Source: Muricea muricata
Taxonomy: Eukaryota; Cnidaria; Anthozoa; Malacalcyonacea; Plexauridae
NCBI GenBank assembly: GCA_963855995.1
Contig: OY979717.1
Span: 50,758,244-50,822,243 of the forward strand
DNA: 64,000 bases
Direction: 5' to 3'
Shown: one piece after another, positions 18,218-28,369 of the stretch
Layout of the letters: every line of letters starts with the position of its first letter
How positions within the stretch are numbered: the stretch's first letter is position 1
Program-made: the position numbers and the translations under genes
The notes under the pieces: model-generated
Seen by the model: only the letters and a program-made list of their open reading frames with translations
Database searches by the model: none
Told to the model about the DNA's origin: nothing

Positions 18218-19455
18218 TTATTTCCTCCTGTACGCGTTGTAAACGAAATATGTTATCGCTAAAAATAAAACCCATAAGTTTTGAGATAACCACAGAAGCC
18301 CTTGACTACCTGCCAATATCATTTTTGATATAAGCGTCCCTAATGCGGAAAACAACGGGCCGAGTTTTTTAAATACTTTTGACATGCCCTTAGCAAACTT
18401 CCCCAAGGCTTTACCACCTTTCTTTACCGTATTCCTCGCACCCATAACGGCTGCGGTAACTATACCTGCTACGCAAATTGCAGTTGCCGAAACCCCAACG
18501 ATGTTTTCCCTTGCCCATTTTTTAAACCTTTCTAACCTGGTCAAATCGTTGACATCGGTTTCTTCTTCTATCATGCTTTGGACTTCTTCGCTCACGGGTT
18601 TTTGGTTAAGTTTTAACCTTATTTTATCGGCTTTTAATTCTGCAGCTTTACTCATGGCATCGTAAAGTAGGGCTTTGTTATTTTGCCCTTCGACCTTTGC
18701 TTTGTCCGACTCCTTTTTCCAATGGTCCATTTCGATACCTAATGCTTTAACCCTTTCTTCGCCCTCTTCTTTTGCATATAACGTGCCCCTTAATTCCCTT
18801 AACTCGTTAGCTGTTATTTCTGTACTGGAAGATATTTCTTCGAGCCTCCTGTCTATTTCAGAACCTATCCGGTCACCTGCGTTTTCCATAACATTATCCA
18901 TAACGTTTTGTGGAAGGTCGACCCCGGCACGTTTTTCGGCAATCGGAGCCGGTGTTTCCTGGTGTTCGGCTACTGCTTTCCTAAGCAATTCCTTAAATTC
19001 GTTGACGAACGATGCTTTCGCTTTATCCGTAGAATATTCGAGTTTATCCCCTCTTAGGATTAAATTTTTTTGTCTTTATACACCGCACCGTTATGCACTT
19101 TATTTTTATCATACGTAAACCTTAAATTATCGTATACTAACGTCGAATTCGGTCCCTCTCCCTTATTAATTGTAACTCCAAGCCACTTTTTTATATTTAT
19201 ATTTACTTTTATACCAGCAGTCATAGACCTTTTCATATCGCCGGCATCACGTCTAGCGTTCGGAATTCCGGACGTCGACGGTTTGTCGTTGTCCACCCTC
19301 GTAAAATCTGGGTTTGACCCATCGATAATTAGGTCGCCCCCCTCATTATCGTCGTCGATAAAACTAGTCTCTGCTTCTTCTTCTTCTTCTTCGTTAGCCC
19401 GTCCCGTTTCCCGTTCGCGGTCTAAATTTTCTAAACCTATGTTTTCTTCGTCCAT
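18218..19455 (-). pseudogene. Large Polinton membrane protein, one homopolymer frameshift
   Basis: The first frame (19060-19455) is acidic and contains GIKVNINIKKWLGV, a segment I link to a conserved cnidarian Polinton protein. It ends at a T7 run (19065-19071), after which the adjoining frame continues without gap to 18218. In total about 410 codons. The second half has a long coiled-coil region, then a membrane segment (VGVSATAICVAGIVTAAVMG), a Gly/Lys-rich stretch and a C-terminal pair of hydrophobic helices (LLWLSQNLWVLFLAITYFVY). Probably a virion-internal or membrane protein; the role is unknown. Confidence 0.7.
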
Positions 19456-19495
19456 TTTTTATTAATACGTTTTTTAGGTAATAACAAAAGAAAAA

Positions 19496-20859
19496 ATGAA
19501 CACTGTTGAAACCGAGTTTTACAAGTTATTAGAACCTATCTGTCCTAACAAGGACAAGATGTACTTTGAGTACTACCTACTTGAAGCAAATGACCGGTTG
19601 GAAGGAATGGAGGAAAAAGAACGGGAAAATTTAGACAATAAGTTTAGGACAGAAACTAAAAAAATTTTAACCAAGGACAAACACCCTTTAAAAGAGTATA
19701 GCGAAAACTTTATTATGTTTTTAAAAGACCGGTACGAGTCTGAAGTAAAAAGTGGACTATTTAGTAAATGCAACCATTTTGAGAAAAAAGGTGGGGTCTG
19801 CCTAAATTGTGGGTACAAGCTTTGTTATGGTGAAAAAAAATACATACACCCTGACCAGTTTAAAAATTGTAACCACCCTTTAAAACTTGAACACAACCAT
19901 GAACTTATATGCTACCATTGTGGGCCCTGGTTTAACCATGAATTTAGTAATTGTGATCACCGGCGTAAAAAAAGGTTTATGGACTACTCCGACTTTTATT
20001 GTTGTGCCGATTGCGGGTACCATTTTGTAGACGGTGACCCAAAAAAACGGAACCCAAAACAATACTTAGATTGTGACCACCTCCATAAGGAAATTGTCGA
20101 TGACAGGCTTGTTTGTTTAAGGTGTGGTTACGAAGGGGAAAAAGAAGAAAATAGGTATGGTATACCACCTTCAAACAAATGTGTTCACAAACGGTTTTTT
20201 GTGTTAATTGTGGGGTTGAAGGTCCAATTACGTACCCACCCGTTTGGTATTGGGAAACGGTGAACAACCAATACATCCCAAAAGAACAAAAACAAGTTAA
20301 AAAACGAAGGCATACAAAACCAGTTGTTGGTAAGGAACCAAAGGAAGGTGGTGGTGGTAAACCTGAGGAAGATAATGGAGCTGAAAAAGATTGTGGGCCT
20401 GAGGAATGTGGAGATGATTACCAAAATGGTAATGAGTCTGAGGAAGAAGGTTGTAAACCGGATTGCCAATACCCCTCAGAGGACGACGACGACGACGACG
20501 ACAAACCAAAACCCGTCGTCAAAAAACGAAGAAAAAACTCTCAAAAAAACAATGGTGGCGGCGGCAGGCCCTTAAACGAATACTCAAAAGTAAGCGACTT
20601 ACGGGAAGAAGCAAAAATACGCGGGATCAAATACATCTCGAGAATGTCAAAAGAAAAACTCTGCGAAGTACTGGGTATTGGGGTTTCTGGTAAAAGTAAG
20701 TACACCCTTAAAAACATTAATACTGGTGAAGAACTAAAATTTAAAACAATACAAGTAACAGCAAACAAGTTTAATATTTCTAAGTCCACGGTGGAATACA
20801 ACATGGGTGAGGAGGTCACCATAAATGAAAATACTTTTTTGTCATCCCAACAAAATTAA
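19496..20859 (+). pseudogene. Five-zinc-ribbon protein with SAP-like and helix-turn-helix-like domains, one frameshift
   Basis: The frame 19496 to about 20200 joins the adjacent frame through a T6 run (20195-20200). Five ribbons of the form C-x-H...C-x2-C-G lie in series (about 19770-20220: CLNCG, CYHCG, CADCG, CLRCG and, across the shift, CVNCG). Then come a basic RR-K cluster (possible nuclear signal), an acidic run of seven aspartates, a SAP-like segment (SDLREEAKIRGIKYISRMSK) and a C-terminal NTGEELKFKTIQV...FNISKSTV segment resembling nuclease-associated modular DNA-binding domains. Likely a DNA-binding regulator of the element. It is the outermost gene on the right, plus-strand, divergent from the large membrane-protein gene. 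Confidence 0.7.
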
Positions 20860-20889
20860 CCAACCAAAAACCGGTGCTAAACACAAGGA

Positions 20890-21222
20890 CCGCTATGTAA
20901 TTGCCCTAGGGAAAAAATCCCTTGGAAAATTTTCCAAGGAATTTTCAAAAGGTTGGGGAGACGGACGCCAAAGAACGAAAAAATGGCGGACGGAAGGATT
21001 TTGGGGAAAAGGTTGGGAAGGGTTGGAGGGGTTGGGGTTGGTTGGTTGGAGGGGGTTGGTTGGTTGGAGGGGGTGGAGGGAGTGGGGAAAACACAAACAG
21101 GGTTTTTTTGGAGAAAAAATACCCTAATTCATATGTTTTATTTAATTTTTTTTTGGAAAAAAGGTGAATTTGGGGGGGGCCTTTATTCGAAGTGAGCCAG
21201 AACCGACATTTCTAATACTACT
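20890..21222 (-). repeat. Polinton right terminal inverted repeat
   Basis: Inverted partner of 1227-1503. The outer 18 bp are identical. An insertion relative to the left copy (about 21170-21204, containing a run of G) separates the terminal 18 bp from the rest of the repeat. The G-rich TTGGTTGG units at 21020-21070 mirror the C-rich block of the left end. Confidence 0.92.
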
Positions 21223-21228
21223 TTTATG

Positions 21229-21691
21229 TAGCTAATCCAAATAAAGTATTACAGTTAAGTGAAAAGTAATCCACATTACTAATAATGCAGCATCTGACCA
21301 GACGCACTATATTGATGAAGTTATGTTGACTAAATAGTCTTGACAAAAATGCCAACAAATAAAATTGCGCCAAAAAAAGGGGTGTACAATCCACCACATG
21401 CTTCACTACAAAAAGGCCCTGGGAACGAGGTTGGTGTACAATCACTTTCAAAAGTAGTTGGGACACCAATGGTTTCGCGTTACATTTGCCTTTTCACAAT
21501 TATCCCGTCAAAAAATTTGATAGGGGGCGAGGGGGGGGGGCGGAGGTTTTACAATATTTTAGTGAAAATCTTGATGTGTCCCAACACTTTTGAAAGTGAT
21601 TGTAAGTATCGAACGATACCTTGTCAGTAATCGATACCGATACCGCTGGATGTGGTATCGATTACCGAGTATTCGGTATCGCCCATCACTA
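21229..21691. other. Right remainder of the hAT-like element
   Basis: 463 bp from the Polinton duplication to the hAT-like right end. It includes an inserted tail GGCCCTGGGAACGAGGTTG (21415-21433), also found near 34994, and a palindromic stretch of GGTATCG/CGATACC repeats (about 21600-21680). There is no coding capacity. Confidence 0.6.
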
Positions 21692-21699
21692 CAGGCTAA

Positions 21700-23792
21700 G
21701 TCTAACAGATTGCAAACATCTCGTGACTTCTCGTTGAATTCTACCGAAGTGGTGAATTGCCGTGATTCAAAGCATCAAAGTCAAGCCACAAACTTTGATT
21801 ACATAATATACTGCTGGCATCAGTTTTACTGGAAATCATTTATCTCTTCTTGAAATTATAACGTAAGTGAAATAAATTTCGAGTGTGTTTTTAAGGTAAA
21901 TGTAAATACAGCAACCTGACTTGAGTGACTTCCGATTTGCATACAATTTTCTAATTGTGTGCAGTTATCATCGGCTATCATGTTATATGAGCAAGTGGCT
22001 CGGTGAAATTTAATTCTGTTTTCTAAAATTGTTCACTGATATTTTGTGACAAAACAAGTTTTTTAGAATTTCGTCATGTTCAGCATAAAACTTGCAAATT
22101 TCAAGATTTATTCATCATTAAAACCTCAGTTTAAGGTTAGGACGTAAGGCATTTACCAGGGTCGAATCCAAGGCGGAATCCATATAAACCTGCTGCCGAA
22201 GATGCGCCAGTCGTTGTTAAACCTCATGCCAAGGTGAGAAGGTGAGCGATGACACAAAGCTGAAAGCAAAGCTATACCTTTCTGGCTTCAAATATGACAC
22301 CAAAAACATCTTGGTTATGATGTACACAGATGTTACCCTGGGGTATTTACCAGCCTACAGAGAATGTCCAGTGCATGCACAAGTTTTTTTGCTGCTTCAC
22401 CTTTGTGTATGCCAATTTACATTTATACCCAATGCATGTGGCTTAGTCCAAGAAATTATGGAAAATGTATATGATAAATACTTGCAAGACTTTATACTAA
22501 ATACATATTTACAACTTCTCAAAACTCAGACACAAACAAAATGTTTGTTTTCGAGATTGACCCATACTGAACATGCAAGCTGAAATTGAGCAATTGCATG
22601 CCAATGAACACTGCCAGAATGTCCTTTCACGTGCAAGATCTCATTGACTTCGGACCTCCTTTGAGGACTGGGGTCTTTAACATACCAGAACTCATTTGAA
22701 GCATGCATTGTGTAGTCTTAGTGAGTAATAAGTATTGTAAAACAGTATACGTAATGTAATGATTCCTTTTATTACTGATATCATTTATACACCCAAGCCA
22801 GCCTTTTAAATCATATTAAGACTTTTATACGTAAACAATTTAAGGAACTCTAACAAAAATTAACATATTTTGCATGTGTTAACAACAATTGCATGTTTGA
22901 TTTACATGAATGTATTCAATAATAGTATATGTACAAAGCCAAAACTGCACATTATGTTACCATGTAAAACCATGCAAGTTTGTTGATATCTTGCAACAAC
23001 TTGACCAACAAGCTGATATCAAGATATGTTTGCATGGCTTGTGATAGGTCTGACAACAGACTTGTTCAAGTTGATTGTCAAAATTTCTTATCCACTGGCT
23101 TATTGCAAGTTGTTTCAACACGTTGTAACAAGAAGCCTTTTATGAATTGCAACTTGATGAAATTGACAATTAAGTGTGGGGCAGGTTGTCGACAAGTTGC
23201 AACAAGCTGGTCAACATGACAACTAGCTTGGTCAACTTGCAACACGTCTGTGACATTTTTGGCTGTGTAGGTCAGTACTGTATATAATTAATTGGTATGG
23301 CTATAGCTCATAAGTATAGGTTATCATTTTAATGTCTTACTCTTTAGCTACCAAGATAATTTTTTGTGATTTTTCAAATTTGCAACATACCACATTCAGT
23401 TGCCTGTAATGGGAGTTTTCTTGCATGTAGGCATACAAAGTTATACATTTTTAGAATCAGCAGAACATAACCTTTAATAATATATATTTAGTTTGATGCT
23501 AGTTATGAAAGTGTGACGTCACAAGTCATGTGAACAATAATGACAATTACAAAAACTATACAAAGAATACTAATTTCTAATTATTTCCACCCAATAAAAT
23601 TTGAATAAATGACAAAATCCAAGTGAATGCAATACAATTTCCACAAATCAACCCCACTGTTGCAATAAAAATTGGCTAACTGCATACTCGGGCTTACATG
23701 CTCTCAAATTTGACCAAGTAATACGACACCACTTTTTGGACTGAAATACAACATTTTTTAATATGGTAATAGTTTACCCAGTTTTTGGTTAT
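21700..23792. other. Intergenic DNA, nothing recognised
   Basis: AT-rich. The longest frame (22242-22583, plus) has no recognisable domain and no splice-consistent neighbours. Several short TTGCAACA-type segments recur near 22990-23240, suggesting an old degenerate repeat. No RNA gene was seen. Confidence 0.5.
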
Positions 23793-25056
23793 TTACACAT
23801 TACTTCTTGTATGATATGATTCAAAACAGGTTTTACAGAGAAATTTGTCACATTTTCCAAAATAATTTGAGTGTCCTTATGCCTCAGTCATTTGTAACCA
23901 CGGCCCCCCACCCTCGGGACATAGCAGGGATGTTCAAAAATATAACGGGGAATTAACGCCATTTAACAGCGCAATATGCCCGTAGTGCCGTGGAATTAAC
24001 TACAAATTTTGACACGGGGGAATCAAACCGGGATTTAACAGCCGGTCTTAAAATGTCGTCCCACAAAACAACTTGTAGAAAAGTATGTGTTTAGATTTTT
24101 AATATGTTTATGTATCCTTAGCAATTCATAAACTTACAGTAGGTATAAATTAAATTAGGTTTTACCTTATTTATTTCAGCAATATTAAAAGATCTATTCG
24201 AAATTTGATATGCATGATTGAACGCAATTTATGAAAACGAGCTTTATATATTTGTTATATTAACTGTTACTATTTTCATGTTATATTGGCGTAATATTTT
24301 TAACACTTCATAAGGTTTTAAATGAATGTGTGAGTGGGTTGATTTGGATATTTTGAGACCCTGCCATACTGGGGGTTTAACAAGTAACTTTGCATCAGGG
24401 GTGGGGAAATTAACAGTTTTTAACACTTGGTTAGTGTTAAGTTCCCCGCTATGTCCCGGGGGGGGGGGCGTGGTTACAAATGACTGAGGCATTATTCTTC
24501 CCGTTTATGCCTTTTCTGTGCCCACAACATCGACACCTGCCATGCTTAGGAAGGCGACTCTCAGCCAAATGTTTTCCCTGTAGCCTTGTATCACTATTTA
24601 TTGATCTCCTACCAGGAATTGGTGAGTGAACCTTATTTTCCACTGAAGGATCCTGCAAAAACACCAAAATACTAGTTACAATAACTATCCAGAGATTTGT
24701 ACATCACATCCTGGCTTTGAGCCTGTAGCAAGTGTAAATCCAATACATACAAGTATTGTGCATGAAATAGATCACTGGTATTCTAACTTAGAAATTTATA
24801 CACAATTCCAAACAAAAAAAAAAACACTAAAAAAATACAAACAATGTAAAAATAGTACTTGCTTCATCATCATGGATTAGTTCATCATCATCATCATCAA
24901 GCAAACGATTTGGTCGGTCACATGGGTCTTCTCTCATAAGACATTTGAGTTGTCTGTAAGCTTAATTCTCGCCTCATTTGAATTTGTTGTCGTTTCTAAA
25001 TATTCCTCAGAGCTGGATAATTCATCTTCACTAGAAATCTCACAATCAGATGGCTA
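23793..25056 (-). pseudogene. piggyBac-like transposase remnant
   Basis: Minus strand. An acidic N-terminal segment (SDCEISSEDELSSSEE, about 24975-25050), an exon-like piece rich in aspartate (24860-24955, bounded by AG and GT) and a C-terminal piece (about 24490-24655) with LPKHGRCRCCGHRKG. After the inserted MITE the end FLCKTCFESYH follows (about 23793-23860). The CxxC...CxxC cluster after a KHGRC motif matches the C-terminal zinc finger of piggyBac transposases. The catalytic middle is missing and at least one frameshift is present, so it is a dead deletion product. Confidence 0.45.
23880..24491. mobile_element. MITE with TTA target duplication (PIF/Harbinger-like)
   Basis: Inverted ends TGCCTCAGTCATTTGTAACC, with a poly-C/poly-G segment, at 23880 and 24491. 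TTA flanks both sides (23877-23879, 24492-24494). 612 bp, non-coding. It interrupts the zinc-finger end of the piggyBac-like remnant. A 3-bp TTA duplication is typical of PIF/Harbinger. Confidence 0.8.
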
Positions 25057-25267
25057 AAAGCTCGGGTAGAATTTCACATAATTGCCTTCGGGAAGATGTC
25101 GCCATTTTGTTGATACAAGAGCAAACAACAAATTTTTCAAGCCGTTTTCTGATAACATTTTAGTCACCAAATCCTGTAGAGTGTACTTCATGTAGGACAC
25201 AATTTAAAAAAGTAAGCATCAAAAAACCCGTTTTATCCCTCATATTAAAAAGAAAACCTCTATAAAT

Positions 25268-25820
25268 CAGGGTTGGTAGTTTGGCCTATTAGAGGCCAAA
25301 TAACTCGATTTTGGCTTCTTTTTTTCTCGCTTGGCCTCGAAAAAAAAGTTTGGCCTTTTAGCTACTTTTTGGCCTCTTCTTACTTCATACTAATTTTTGG
25401 AAAGATTTTTCGATTTTAGTTTGATTATAGATGTTTAATCATCATAATAATGTAGGTATAATAATTGTGATATCAAATACATTTAGTATTCATTAGGATC
25501 ATTTAGTATTCATTAGGATCATTTAATATTCATGAGGACGTTTAGTATTCATGACATAAATTAGTTGTGCTTTTAACCAATTGTAATGCTGGTATACCAG
25601 CCAATAGGAAAAATCGAAAAAGACAATTAGAAGCTAAGAGCGGTTTTTTTTTGCATGAGAGGTCCGAAAATTGCGATAAATTTGGCCTTTTTAGCATTTT
25701 TTTGGCCACTTTGTAATTGGGCCAAAATTGGCCAAATTGTAGTTTGGCCTCTTTTGGTAGATTTTGGCTTTTTTGGGTAACTATTTGGCTCCAAGCATGC
25801 GCGAGGGCCTACCAACCCTG
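25268..25820. mobile_element. hAT-like MITE with 8-bp duplication
   Basis: The ends CAGGGTTGGTAG (25268) and CTACCAACCCTG (25820) are inverted. An exact 8-bp repeat CTATAAAT lies at 25260-25267 and 25821-25828. 553 bp, non-coding. Inside, about four copies of a 20-bp unit (CATTTAGTATTCATTAGGAT) lie at 25480-25553. Confidence 0.85.
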
Positions 25821-26249
25821 CTATAAATCCCAGCAGGGTCGTTAACGAACCTTTTGGTAGCAAAAGAGTAGTTAAAATCATTTGTAAAAAATGTTACAAA
25901 TAGGGACAAAATGTGTGTCATGTGTCAAAGGCTTTTTGACCATGTAAATTGGGGGTTTTTTGACATTACATTCAAAACACATTTGACACATAAATTTGGC
26001 AAAGAAAATTTGGTCTGTAAAAGGAGCCTTGTTTATTTATAACCTATTGTACAAATGGAATTTGGCATTTTCAGTTTAAAAATAACTGGTTAGCTAGTTG
26101 CATGTATTACAGCAGGAGTGATGGCTGGCATTATAATGCACTTGCCAAAAGTTGACCTTTTTGGTAACTGTAGTGGGGGAGCTGTATTATTGTATTAGGG
26201 AAAAAACAGACTTTGAGAGAGCTTAGGCTTATATTAGCTGGCTGTTATA

Positions 26250-26616
26250 CAGGGTGTCCCAAAAAACCCCAAAAACTATTGAAAATGATCTATTGTTAGA
26301 ATTTCAATGCCTAGCACTAAATTGAAGCCACGAGTGGATAAAGTATTGACATAACCGTCATAATTAATAGTAATACTCAGTGTTAACCATTTTTATGCCA
26401 GACAAAAAACTAAACCTACGAGTGCATATTAAAAATGCAATCAAATTTTATGCATGGGTTATTTGATTTAGAGAAAACAATTTACAAATGTAACTTCCCA
26501 TGAGCAAAACAAACGTACCTTACAAAGATATTTTAATTTTTTAACCAGTGCTAGAGCATTCAAATGTTAACAATAGATCATTTTCAATAGTTTTTTGGGG
26601 TTTTTGGGACACCCTG
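26250..26616. mobile_element. Mariner/Tc1-like MITE
   Basis: Inverted ends of about 45 bp starting CAGGGTGTCCCAAAAAA, with TA on both sides (26248-26249, 26617-26618). 367 bp, non-coding. The TA duplication and CAGGGTG start suit a mariner/Tc1-derived MITE. Confidence 0.8.
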
Positions 26617-26618
26617 TA

Positions 26619-28369
26619 GTTCAAATCCTAGTTAATTACATTCTTTTGTTACCATTTTTCTGATATGCCCGTAAAGCCATTCCGAGAAATTTGTGGGCCC
26701 TGGGGCAAAAATCATCTTGGGGGGGGGGTTATTTTCCCTTTGGACATGTACTTGCCTTTTTATTTTCATCAATTAAGTCATTATTTTTGGGCGCCTAGAG
26801 CTGCTAGGCCAGGGGCAAATTCTCCCCACCCCCTCCCTCTGAATGCCACTGTTACCCAGTAGGTAGTCATGTTCAAACCCAGAATATTAAGTGAGTAATA
26901 TAAATTATTATTTATTGAAAATGTTTTAGGAGTTTTGATTGGCTTAGAGCCAAAGGTGAAATCGTCATATCCGCTTGGTAGTTGCCCAAATTTGGGGTTG
27001 AAAATAAATATACGACATTATGAGTCATTTCGTCGAATATTGAAAACAAATATACGACATTATGACTCAATTCGTCATATATTGAAATAAGATATGATGT
27101 CACGCTATAATTTATGCGGCTTTTGGTGTCTTCTTACTTACAAAGCAAGCGTTTAAACTGAGTTTAAAATATTTAAAAAAATAATAAAACAGTTATTGAA
27201 TTCGGTTCTCGCAGGATATGAGGAATTATTAAGGCCTCGGTTTGTGTTGTCCGAATCAGTGACAGTCCCGAAAATGATTGTTGTGAAAATGCGAAGTTCG
27301 ATTATCGAATCAGGAGTCGGAGAAATGGACCACAGCGCTATTGGTTTTCGTATTTGTGTAATATACCCAGTGAGCTCTAAGTATACTGGAACGATATGAT
27401 TACTGGGTGAAGCCGGCGCGCGACAAAGCCAGTGACAAAACAACATTCAAAAGGACTCGGGAGAGTTTTCAAGGAGCGAGGAATTGACAAGAAGTTTGTT
27501 TTCGAGCTAAAATTTGCATGCAAACTTTTATGTCTGCGATATCAACTTCATACGTTAACTAATTCTGACAGTCCTGCATCTATCTTTAGCTATATTTAAG
27601 AGGTATTGTGTTTATATTATGCGAAAATTACAGAAGTACAAACGTGCCACTTTGAACTTTTGCATTTCAAAATATGCTGTAAAATGCTATGCTAAAATGC
27701 TTGTTTTGTATAGAACGCTTGATATTCATGATAATTTTGAGTTTTTAGTCGCTGCTTCAACCCCCCAACCCCCAAAAATGAAGTTTTTGTATGTGGTACT
27801 AGTCTGCTTCACACCTTTTCGCAGGTCATCATAAGCAATTGAAACATGGCTACAAAACAAAGATTTACAATCGGCATATGAACGGTTAGGAACAAGTCGT
27901 TTCAACTGGAAAATCAGTTCGTAGACGTATCTACTGTTCTTCTACATAAATTGTGTTACAATATCTCCCATGTGTATCTAGTAAATCTCATAACTCAGAA
28001 AAAACAAATTTTTTGGGGCGGCTTTTTCTAAATTTTTGCTTTCTCTCTGTGTTATTTCAATGGTTATTTTTTTAGATTATTGTGAAAACGTTTACAAAAA
28101 ATGACCTTAAAGATAAAAAGGGAAGTGTAAGAGAAGTTTTAAGGTAAAAAATTTATTGACATAAAAAGAGTATTTTTCGAAAAAAAAATTACAGAAAGGG
28201 ACTGGCACTACCTACAAAGCACGGCTTCAAATCCCCCCCCTGAGTTATTGTTCCTGTATACTTAGTGTTCACTGAATATACCTAACTTAAACATAAAGTA
28301 AAAAACTTGATATTCAGTACTTTATGTAATATCGGCACCTCCGAGGGGAGTTAACCCTATTCAGATATT
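26619..28369. other. Intergenic DNA with short repeats
   Basis: No gene recognised. A tandem segment of about 45 bp (ATATACGACATTATGA core) recurs at about 27005-27090. The block 27405-27490 has an inverted partner at 52843-52920. Poly-C at 28229-28238 and 26700-26708. Confidence 0.5.

Larger units (their letters stand above)
1227..21222. mobile_element. Complete Polinton/Maverick element
   Basis: The element is 19,996 bp. Both ends carry AGTAGTATTAGAAATGTC in inverted orientation and are flanked by a 6-bp direct repeat TTTATG (1221-1226, 21223-21228). AG...CT termini and 6-bp duplications are the established Polinton hallmark. Inside are the Polinton core genes: family B DNA polymerase, integrase, packaging ATPase, major capsid protein and probable minor capsid protein. 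Most genes are minus-strand; the exceptions are at 9078, 15093 and 19496. Boundaries are secure. The coding state is poor: at least eight genes carry frameshifts or in-frame stops. No adenain-type protease was recognised. Confidence 0.96.
1182..21691. mobile_element. hAT-like non-autonomous element split by the Polinton
   Basis: The ends are inverted copies of TAGTGATGGGCGATACC (1182-1198 and complement at 21675-21691). They are flanked by an identical 8-bp direct repeat CAGGCTAA at 1174-1181 and 21692-21699. An 8-bp duplication with short inverted ends is the usual hAT signature. Without the Polinton and one copy of its 6-bp duplication, the element would be about 510 bp with no coding capacity, so it is a MITE. 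The Polinton entered about 45 bp from the left end. The superfamily is inferred from the duplication length only. Confidence 0.8.

Noticed and set aside
22242-22583. 113-codon plus-strand frame
   Set aside because: No domain, no codon or splice support, and isolated in repeat-rich DNA.
27619-27834. 71-codon plus-strand frame with a proline segment
   Set aside because: No recognisable homology or neighbours; likely chance.
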